Position numbers and translations under genes: made by a program
Notes under the pieces: generated by a model
Seen by the model: only the letters and a program-made list of their open reading frames with translations
The model's database searches: none
Told to the model about the DNA's origin: nothing
In this document: one piece after another, positions 7,681 to 14,793 of the stretch
Numbering within the stretch: the stretch's first letter is position 1
Layout: each line of letters begins with the position of its first letter
Source: JAAYUD01 sp041907665
GTDB taxonomy: Bacteria > Bacteroidota > Bacteroidia > Bacteroidales > Bacteroidaceae
Assembly: GCA_041907665.1 (NCBI GenBank)
Contig: JAYRGW010000022.1
Location: 1-57,388 of the forward strand
Length of the DNA: 57,388 bases
Direction of reading: 5' to 3'

Positions 7681-7887
7681 GTCCTGTGACATACGTTTGT
7701 TTTTTGTGCTATGTCAATACTACCTATATAATGAGTAGTCGATTTGTAGGTGCTTTTTTACACTTTTCTCATTTGTGCAATTGTTAATCTAATCGTAAAA
7801 TTTCAATGATAAAGAAGTTTACTTAGGGGAAAGAGGGTTTGGAAAATATTATCTAATAATGTTTTCCATCCCCCATAGTTCAATAGT
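7681..7887. other. Gene-free interval with a possible weak hairpin near the ECF operon end
   Basis: This holds the CATACGT word at 7690-7696, also found in the palindromic regions near 21 and 41 kb. An imperfect hairpin at 7841-7867 (GGAAAA paired with TTTTCC, continued by an AT-rich stem) may mark the end of the leftward operon. It is not followed by a T run, so a terminator role is uncertain. Confidence 0.35.
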
Positions 7888-9126
7888 TTAGTACGTAAAT
7901 CTTAGACCTGCTTGAAGATTCATATTACATGGCTTTTCTTTTCTGATACTTTGCACGAAGCTTCCGTCGTCAAAGAAATATGCCACTCCAGCCTCTCCAT
8001 AAATACTTAAATGGTTTGTTAAGCCATAAGCAATACCTGCACCTCCGTTTATTGAAAATTGAAGGGCGTTTAGTTTTAACTTTTTACCTCCAATGCGAGC
8101 ATAAAAGCATTTTTCTCCCATAGCACCCGCGGTAAGATATAATTGGACTTGTTTTTCTCTATAAAAACTCCAATTGCCTTTTATCGGAATACCTATATAA
8201 TACAATTGTTGCTTCTTGTCATAAGCATCTACATCCGAAATGAGCATGGTGAATACAAGTCCCGACTCGATTGAAAAACTTTTGTCGAGCGATTTGCATA
8301 CCGTCAGTCCGAAACTAATGGGCTGATGATGGTGAAATGAATTGTTGGAGTAATTCATATCGGTAACTTTGTAGTAAGCGTATTCGCAGTTTAACATCTT
8401 AAAGCCTTCGGGATCATTAGATGCGGCCATATCACTACCATTTGTATTATTTTGAATACCTCCACTTCCTACAGATAAACCTATACTCCACGGTCGCGAA
8501 CTATGAGAGTCTGTAGCAGACGCTGTTACCATCTCTGGCAAACGTCGCTTTTTAGTTTCTTTAGTGGCACGTCTATTAGTATTGTTTGAGTTCTTCTTTT
8601 CTTTATCATTCTGAATTGTTTCATCAATCGTCTTTTGAGGTGATTCTGTTTTAGTTTCTTTATTCACTTCGTCAGGGGTCGAAAAATCAGTTTTTTCAGG
8701 GAGAACAGATTGTGAATATCCTGTCTGATTGCGCAACTTATAATGTGCCGAAGAAGTCGGTTTTGTTTTTGTTGTACTACCCTCTACAATTGTTTGTGCT
8801 ATAATTTTATCAGCAATACTATTTTTTCTATCAATTGTTTGGGTTGCTGTTTTGGTCGATGTCGTGTTGTTTGCAAATTTTTCGGTTATTGGAGTATAAA
8901 TTAAACTAAAGAAAACCGATAATCCTACTAATACGACAACAGCAGCAGCAACGGCATAGCCAAATCTTCTGTTGGCTATGGTATGCCGCGTATGAACAAC
9001 AGGCAGCTTTTCTTCGATTTGTTCCCAAATCGTATCATCAATTGGCTCTTTATAGTTGCGCATTTTATGTTGCAACGTATTCAGCCAATCTTCTTGTTCC
9101 ATTTTTTTGTTCATATTCTCATCCAT
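7888..9126 (-). CDS. Anti-sigma-like membrane protein with outer-membrane-barrel-like C-terminal domain
   Basis: The 412-residue protein starts with a charged N-terminal segment of about 50 residues (QEDWLNTLQHKMRNYKEPI), followed by one transmembrane helix (YAVAAAVVVLVGLSVFFSLI). Next comes a long Ser/Thr/Lys-rich linker, then a region of beta strands ending QAGLRFTY, as in outer-membrane beta-barrel or PorT-like domains. The start overlaps the end of the ECF sigma gene by 8 bases, so translation is probably coupled. The layout suggests a membrane partner that holds the sigma factor through its N-terminal tail; the barrel-like domain may sense envelope state. That role is inferred. Confidence 0.65.
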   Translation of the reverse strand: MDENMNKKMEQEDWLNTLQHKMRNYKEPIDDTIWEQIEEKLPVVHTRHTIANRRFGYAVAAAVVVLVGLSVFFSLIYTPITEKFANNTTSTKTATQTIDRKNSIADKIIAQTIVEGSTTKTKPTSSAHYKLRNQTGYSQSVLPEKTDFSTPDEVNKETKTESPQKTIDETIQNDKEKKNSNNTNRRATKETKKRRLPEMVTASATDSHSSRPWSIGLSVGSGGIQNNTNGSDMAASNDPEGFKMLNCEYAYYKVTDMNYSNNSFHHHQPISFGLTVCKSLDKSFSIESGLVFTMLISDVDAYDKKQQLYYIGIPIKGNWSFYREKQVQLYLTAGAMGEKCFYARIGGKKLKLNALQFSINGGAGIAYGLTNHLSIYGEAGVAYFFDDGSFVQSIRKEKPCNMNLQAGLRFTY

Positions 9127-9694
9127 TTGTCTTCATCCATTCATTAATTCGTTTAGCTAGTGTTACCTTTGCTCTATAAAATTGTGATGCAGAGGATTTT
9201 TCGTTGATACCTAATATTTGAGCTATTTGACGGTGTGATTTTCCTTCAATAGCAAATAGGTTAAATACTGTGCGGTAGCCTTCGGGCAATTCTGCTATAA
9301 ATTTCATCAGAACTTTTTCGGGAATATGTTCCACTTTTTCTGCATCGGGTATATCATAAACATCACTAATTTCTTCTATTGGGATGCCACTATCTATTAT
9401 GTTTTTGTTGCGCCTTAGATATTGCAATGCCTCATTGATCATTACTCGCTCCAGCCATGCCCTTAGCGACCCATCGCCACGCCATACAAATTTATCAAAT
9501 GACTGATATATTTTGAGAAAACCATCTTGAAATATGTCATAAGCCGTATCGCGATCGGATACATAACGCAAGCACAAGCCAAATAATCGGTCTGCATACC
9601 TATCATACAGCTCTTTTCTCGCTGTATTATTCCCCTGCCTGCAAAAGTCCGACAGTGCTTGCTCTTCCATTCTGTTGTTTCCTATTCTTTTCAT
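9119..9694 (-). CDS. ECF-type RNA polymerase sigma-70 factor
   Basis: The 191-residue protein has sigma region 2 (about residues 20-90, including DIFQDGFLKIYQSFDKF and WLERVMINEALQYLRR) and region 4 (about 130-185, LPEGYRTVFNLFAIEGKSHRQIAQILGI). Regions 1 and 3 are lacking, as in ECF sigma factors. The ORF can be extended to a TTG at 9703, but the ATG at 9694 is preferred. It is co-transcribed with the downstream membrane protein, its probable regulator, from the promoter at 9760-9767. The regulon is unknown. Confidence 0.9.
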   Translation of the reverse strand: MKRIGNNRMEEQALSDFCRQGNNTARKELYDRYADRLFGLCLRYVSDRDTAYDIFQDGFLKIYQSFDKFVWRGDGSLRAWLERVMINEALQYLRRNKNIIDSGIPIEEISDVYDIPDAEKVEHIPEKVLMKFIAELPEGYRTVFNLFAIEGKSHRQIAQILGINEKSSASQFYRAKVTLAKRINEWMKTNG

Positions 9695-9759
9695 TAAATG
9701 CAATATCTTTTAAAATACTGCTTCGACTAATATTCTTTTTTCTTAGTGTAATCTCTGTG

Positions 9760-9767
9760 CAAAGATA
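9760..9767 (-). promoter_or_regulatory. Promoter -7 box of the ECF sigma operon
   Basis: The minus strand reads TATCTTTG, matching TAnnTTTG. The start site would be near 9756, about 60 bases before the ATG at 9694. Confidence 0.6.
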
Positions 9768-9846
9768 TACTATATTACGATACTATCTATATAAACGCAA
9801 TCATAATAAAATGTTTGTTTTTGTTTTCAAATTAAACTTTATTGTT

Positions 9847-9854
9847 TATATTTG
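9847..9854 (+). promoter_or_regulatory. Promoter -7 box of the glycosyltransferase-kinase operon
   Basis: TATATTTG matches TAnnTTTG. A second identical word at 9866-9873 would lie too close to the ATG at 9876 unless the message is leaderless, so the first is preferred. Confidence 0.5.
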
Positions 9855-9875
9855 TGCAAATAAAATATATTTGGA

Positions 9876-11066
9876 ATGAGCGTCACAGCAATAATATTCT
9901 GGACTTTTCTGACTATAGTCTTCTATACCTTTTTGGGATATGGAATGTTGTTGTATGTTCTAGTGAAAATCAAACGAGCCTTTGTTAAACCGAAAATCTA
10001 TTCAGATAGTCTGGAATATCCCGATGTAACACTATTTATTACTGCATACAATGAAGAAGCTGTTGTAGACGATAAAATGTTGAATTGCCATTTGCTTGAT
10101 TATCCTAAAGATAAACTACACATTGTGTGGGTTACAGATGGATCTGATGATGCAACAAACGAGAAGCTCTCCAAATGGAACGATGTTATCGTTTATTATG
10201 AACCTGAACGTAGAGGCAAAATGTGTGCGATGAATCGTGGGATGAAACAAGTGCATACTCCATTGGTTATCTTTACCGATGCCAATACGACTCTTAATAG
10301 AGAAGCTGTTAAAGAAATTATCAACTGTTTTTATGACCCTAAAGTAGGCTGCGTTGCCGGCGAAAAGCGTATTGCTTCTACCGATAGACAAAGTGCGGCA
10401 CAAGGGGGCGAAGGTGTCTATTGGAAATACGAATCGGCATTGAAAGCCCTAGACAATCAGTTGTATTCTACAGTTGGTGCTGCGGGCGAACTTTTTGCGC
10501 TACGACGCGAACTATATCGAGAGATAGAAAGTGATACTTTGCTTGACGATTTTGTCCTTTCTCTTCGTATTGTGATGGATGGTTATAAAATCGCTTATTG
10601 TAAGAATGCTTATGCAATGGAAGGCGGTTCGGCTAATATTAGCGAAGAAGAAAAACGTAAGGTGCGTATTGCTGCCGGGGGATTGCAATCGATTGGACGG
10701 CTCTGGATGTTGTTAAATCCTTTCAAATATGGGATATTCACATTTCAATATGTCTCTCATCGAGTGCTTAGATGGTCTGTTACTCCGTTTCTTTTGTTCG
10801 CATTGTTTCCTCTTAATCTAGCTTTAGTGATAGAATGTTCGTTTTCTTCGGTACTATATAATATTATTTTTGTATTACAGATTCTATTTTATATAATGGG
10901 GTTAGTGGGAAATACGTTTCAGCAACGTCAATTGAAGTCCAAAATATTTTTTATTCCATATTACTTTCTATTCATGAATATCAATGTTTTCAAGGGCATT
11001 GCTTATTTATCCAGATACAAAGGAGATGGTATATGGGCAAAAAGTAGTCGGCATAATATATCTTAG
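9876..11066 (+). CDS. Membrane glycosyltransferase family 2
   Basis: The 396-residue protein has an N-terminal membrane helix (about 5-30), a GT-A catalytic domain (about 48-290) and two or three C-terminal membrane helices. Catalytic pieces are FITAYNEE, VTDGSDD, the metal-binding TDAN (134-137, a DxD variant) and LDDFVLS with the likely catalytic acid at 224-225. Such processive-type enzymes make or export surface polysaccharides. The usual QxxRW motif is not obvious. The next gene begins two bases after the stop, so the glycan activity may be tied to the sensor system downstream. Confidence 0.85.
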   Translation: MSVTAIIFWTFLTIVFYTFLGYGMLLYVLVKIKRAFVKPKIYSDSLEYPDVTLFITAYNEEAVVDDKMLNCHLLDYPKDKLHIVWVTDGSDDATNEKLSKWNDVIVYYEPERRGKMCAMNRGMKQVHTPLVIFTDANTTLNREAVKEIINCFYDPKVGCVAGEKRIASTDRQSAAQGGEGVYWKYESALKALDNQLYSTVGAAGELFALRRELYREIESDTLLDDFVLSLRIVMDGYKIAYCKNAYAMEGGSANISEEEKRKVRIAAGGLQSIGRLWMLLNPFKYGIFTFQYVSHRVLRWSVTPFLLFALFPLNLALVIECSFSSVLYNIIFVLQILFYIMGLVGNTFQQRQLKSKIFFIPYYFLFMNINVFKGIAYLSRYKGDGIWAKSSRHNIS

Positions 11067-11068
11067 TT

Positions 11069-13282
11069 ATGGAGAGAATATTGCATGATATAAGCTATTT
11101 GAAGCAGATAATGGATATTTCTTCCGAAACATTGATATTGATTTCGGGTGAAGGCGTTTGTTTGGATATTTGTTCGCATACCGACTTGTGGTTTCTACAA
11201 GAAGAGTTCATTCTCGGTAAAAATATTCTTTCACTATTGCCGGCTCATACTTATCATAAACTTATTGCAGACTTTCAAGATGTATTGATCAACAAAAAGA
11301 CGATTACCAATAGTTTTCGTTTGCCGCTTCATGACTATACTTATTATGGCGAGTGCAAATTAATGCCATTTGAAGGTAATGTGCTTTGCAGATATACTGA
11401 TATTACCAATCGCGAGAACGTTAAGTTAAAACTTACTCAGGCATACGAGGAAATGCAGGAGATACAAAATGTAGCCAAGATAGGTAAATGGTCATTGGAT
11501 ACTGAAACTAATATGATAGATTACTCCGGATTTTGTGGTGACGAATCTGAAGTAAAAGACATGCCTATTTCTGTGGACTATTATATGCAGCACTTTATTA
11601 TTCCGGAAGATAGGGAAAAAATGCAGATATGGTTCGAGAGAATATTGAAACATCCTTATAAACAGAGAATATCCTATCGCATCAGCGTGAAGCAAAAGAT
11701 ATATTATATGTCTGTCAAATGTATATATCGCGAGAAGGATAAGCAACATAAGAGATCGAGCAAGATTGAAGGTATTGTTCAAGATGTGACTGAAATGCAC
11801 AAACGCCGTAATGATATTAGCATGTTGACTCATGTTATATTTAATGCAAATGAATCCATTTGTGGAGTTTATGCCGATGGAACATTAAAATTTGCCAATC
11901 AGATATTTCGTCAGATTCATGGTATCGGGATTGACGAAGATGTTTCGAAATACAAGGTATATAATACTGGATATGGTTTTGCTCCGAATAAAGAACTTTG
12001 GCTTGAACGGGTAATAGGTATGCAGGACCGAGTGGAGTTGAACTTTACTTATAATCAACAAGCTATTAACGGTGTAGAATCGATCATTTATGGGGGTAAA
12101 TTTTATAAAATGACCGAAGATGACGGAACTTACAGCTACTGGGCATTTGCCTATGATATTACTCAGCAAGCTCGTTACGAATCGGAAATGAAACGATACA
12201 ACCAGCTGATATATACTATTTTCAATAATATACCCGCCTCTATTTCGGTAAAAGACGTGAATGATGACTTCCGTTTTATTTATCGCAATAGTATTAATGA
12301 GGATGAGAGTAGGCTACAGAAAGATTTAATGTCTACTGTGCGAATAACAGATTTTGATATTTTCCCGAAAGAGGAAGCGTGGCGTATTCGGAAGGAGGAT
12401 ATTAGGATTAATGAGACGGGAGAACCATTGCATCGAATAACTCAAAGCCTCAATATTGATGGTGAAGTCCAATATTATGATATTTTGAAGCTGAAAATAG
12501 ATAATCCTAATTTTTCGCCAATGATATTGAGTATCAAATGGAACATAACTCAATTGGAGATAATGAAGCGAAAGTTGGTTGATGCCAAGCAAAAAGCTGA
12601 AGAATCGGATCGTTTGAAAACAATATTTCTTGCTAATATTAGTCATGAAATACGCACCCCGCTCAATGCTATTGTTGGATTTTCGGGCATTATGGCCGAG
12701 TGTGAAGATAAAAAACAGCGTGAGATATATAATAAAATTATTGATCAAAGCACGAAACGGTTGCTTAAGTTTATTGAGGACATATTATTGTTGTCCAGGA
12801 TAGAGTCTGGAGAGGTAAAGCTAACGATGGCAGATATTTCTCTCAATAATTTGTGTAATGAAGTACGTGACTATGTTGATAGTAAAATGCCGCCATTGGT
12901 TACGCTAACATTCGAGGTGCCAGAGAAAGATACAATCCTTTATTTGGACGAGAAGTATGTTATTCAGATTTATATGATACTTATCAAAACATCTTGTAGG
13001 TTTATCGAAAGCGAAGGTAATGTATGGTTTGGGTATGTCGACAAGGGACGTTATATAGAGTGCTATGTAAAAGATAATGGAAAAGGAATTGTAAATGAAG
13101 GGGAAGACGTGTTCAGCCTTTTTTCGAAATACAACTACGGTAACGACGGTTCCGAATTGGAACTGACTATTTGCCATTCTCTTATTCAGCTAATGGGAGG
13201 AAATATCACTGCCCGCTCTAAAGAAGGAGTAGGTTCTGAATTTATTTTCATCCTTCCAAAGCATTATAAGAGTGAAAACTGA
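11069..13282 (+). CDS. PAS-domain sensor histidine kinase with degenerate ATP-binding motifs
   Basis: The 737-residue protein has no membrane helices. About four PAS-like modules occupy residues 1-500, and a HisKA domain carries the phospho-acceptor motif SHEIRTPLNAIVGFS (His526). A HATPase domain runs from about 620. The D669-N-G-K-G-I motif is intact. However, the N-box positions normally held by two Asn are Ile637 and Thr641, and the second glycine motif reads GSELELTI instead of GxGLGL. The Mg-ATP-coordinating Asn is therefore missing. The protein may be a weak kinase, a phosphatase or a scaffold. A single-domain response regulator follows after 34 bases. Confidence 0.88.
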   Translation: MERILHDISYLKQIMDISSETLILISGEGVCLDICSHTDLWFLQEEFILGKNILSLLPAHTYHKLIADFQDVLINKKTITNSFRLPLHDYTYYGECKLMPFEGNVLCRYTDITNRENVKLKLTQAYEEMQEIQNVAKIGKWSLDTETNMIDYSGFCGDESEVKDMPISVDYYMQHFIIPEDREKMQIWFERILKHPYKQRISYRISVKQKIYYMSVKCIYREKDKQHKRSSKIEGIVQDVTEMHKRRNDISMLTHVIFNANESICGVYADGTLKFANQIFRQIHGIGIDEDVSKYKVYNTGYGFAPNKELWLERVIGMQDRVELNFTYNQQAINGVESIIYGGKFYKMTEDDGTYSYWAFAYDITQQARYESEMKRYNQLIYTIFNNIPASISVKDVNDDFRFIYRNSINEDESRLQKDLMSTVRITDFDIFPKEEAWRIRKEDIRINETGEPLHRITQSLNIDGEVQYYDILKLKIDNPNFSPMILSIKWNITQLEIMKRKLVDAKQKAEESDRLKTIFLANISHEIRTPLNAIVGFSGIMAECEDKKQREIYNKIIDQSTKRLLKFIEDILLLSRIESGEVKLTMADISLNNLCNEVRDYVDSKMPPLVTLTFEVPEKDTILYLDEKYVIQIYMILIKTSCRFIESEGNVWFGYVDKGRYIECYVKDNGKGIVNEGEDVFSLFSKYNYGNDGSELELTICHSLIQLMGGNITARSKEGVGSEFIFILPKHYKSEN

Positions 13283-13316
13283 AGTAGACGGAGTTATTTA
13301 ATAAAACTAAAACGAT

Positions 13317-13670
13317 ATGAAAAAGATACTTGTTGCAGATGATGTTGACATAAATTATTTGCTATTAGAAATATATTTAAAAAACGATTATAATGTAATA
13401 CGTGCTCATGATGGTGCTGAAGCCATTGATGTTTTTAAGGAACAAAAGCCCGATTTGATATTAATGGATTGTAAGATGCCAAATATGGATGGGCTTGAAG
13501 CTTCGAGAATTATTCATGGTTTATCACCTGAAACTCCGATTATAATGCAAAGTGCTTATGCCTTTGCGGAAGACAAAGAGCGTGCTGCCGAAGCCGGATG
13601 TATAGATTTCCTTGTTAAACCGGTTACCAAGCAAGTATTAGTAGATATGATATGCAAATATCTGAGCTAA
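13317..13670 (+). CDS. Single-domain response regulator (CheY-like receiver)
   Basis: The 117-residue protein is one receiver domain with no output domain. The key residues are present: acidic pair D8-D9, phospho-acceptor D51 in LILMDCKMPNMDG, the Thr/Ser position S79 and K101 in the KPV motif. It follows the histidine kinase gene by 34 bases. It probably receives phosphate from it or from another kinase and passes the signal by protein contact. The next gene begins directly at the stop codon (TAAATG). Confidence 0.92.
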   Translation: MKKILVADDVDINYLLLEIYLKNDYNVIRAHDGAEAIDVFKEQKPDLILMDCKMPNMDGLEASRIIHGLSPETPIIMQSAYAFAEDKERAAEAGCIDFLVKPVTKQVLVDMICKYLS

Positions 13671-14765
13671 ATGGGGCGAAGGGCGGTTTCTAAATTCCTA
13701 TACTGCAATATGATTGTGTTTACTCTCATTTGGGCAGGCGTTACAGTTGCTGCTATTAGTGCACAATCTGTTTCTCCAGATAAATCATTTATCCTACCTT
13801 TTATTGCTCTTTCTCTTTCTTTTCTGTTGATTGGCAATGTTTTATTGATGTTATATTGGATATTGAGATTGAGAGTCTGGTTTATTGTGCCGTTGTTTGC
13901 TATTGTTTGTAATTATCAATATTTGGGACGTATATTTCGTTTATCATCCTCATCATCGGCTCAACAACTAGTGAATGTATTAAAAGTTGCGACTTTCAAT
14001 GCCGATTCCTTTGGGAAAGAGTGGACATCACTATCTACTAAGGAGTTTGCCAATTATATGAACAGAAATGGAGTAGATGTGCTGTGTTTTCAGGAATTTG
14101 GTTTCGGATCACAGAGTTTCCCCATTGATAGCATTTATAAGGCATTCAAAAAATGGCCATATCATTTTGTGCCTATATCGCCCGTCGGACATAATTGTTT
14201 GCAATTGGCTGTATTTAGTAAATATCCTATCAAAAACAATTTGCTAATGACCTTTAAAGATACTCCAAACTGTGCCTTGTGGTGTGATATTAATATGAAT
14301 GGCAAGATGATACGCCTATTCAATTTGCATCTGCAAACAACAAACGTGTCTTCGAATATGACAAAAATGAAAGGATCGATGCGGCAGTTTGATTTTATTT
14401 CAGGGACTTATCACTTATGCTATATGTTTCATGATATGCAAGAATCTTTTGTGATGCGTGCAAAACAGGCAGACTATATTCATGGTAAGATAAAAGAAAG
14501 TCCTTATCCTGTCATTCTTTGTGGCGATTTCAATTCTCTGCCTTCATCTTATACCTATCACACTATTTTGGGAAATGAACTTGAAGATGGTTTTTGTTCG
14601 GCCGGTAGAAAAGGATATATGTATACTTTTCGATACCTGAAACATTTGTTTCGTATCGATTATATTATGACATCATCTCATTGGAAAGCTTTGGATTATT
14701 ATTCCCCTCAGATTGATTTTCACAGCGATCACAATCCTGTTGTTATGACCATGAAAATGAATTGA
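13671..14765 (+). CDS. Membrane-anchored endonuclease/exonuclease/phosphatase family protein
   Basis: The 364-residue protein has three hydrophobic segments in its first 90 residues, then an EEP-fold hydrolase domain (about 105-362). The motifs are VATFNADSFG, VLCFQEFG with the metal-binding Glu, NLHLQTTN, CGDFNSLPSS and the final SDHNPVV with catalytic Asp-His. The family cleaves phosphodiester bonds in nucleic acids, phospholipids or inositol phosphates; the substrate is not predictable here. It is the last gene of the operon with the glycosyltransferase, kinase and receiver. It converges on metH with only 12 bases between the stops. Confidence 0.88.
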   Translation: MGRRAVSKFLYCNMIVFTLIWAGVTVAAISAQSVSPDKSFILPFIALSLSFLLIGNVLLMLYWILRLRVWFIVPLFAIVCNYQYLGRIFRLSSSSSAQQLVNVLKVATFNADSFGKEWTSLSTKEFANYMNRNGVDVLCFQEFGFGSQSFPIDSIYKAFKKWPYHFVPISPVGHNCLQLAVFSKYPIKNNLLMTFKDTPNCALWCDINMNGKMIRLFNLHLQTTNVSSNMTKMKGSMRQFDFISGTYHLCYMFHDMQESFVMRAKQADYIHGKIKESPYPVILCGDFNSLPSSYTYHTILGNELEDGFCSAGRKGYMYTFRYLKHLFRIDYIMTSSHWKALDYYSPQIDFHSDHNPVVMTMKMN

Positions 14766-14793
14766 ATCTGTTCCTATTTAGAACAGATTCAAT
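14761..14793. terminator. Bidirectional terminator overlapping two convergent gene ends
   Basis: A perfect 13-bp stem (14761-14773 with 14781-14793) with a 7-base loop spans the stop codons of the EEP gene and metH. A T-rich run follows on the plus strand. The right arm also encodes the last residues of MetH, so coding and termination share the same bases. Confidence 0.8.
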
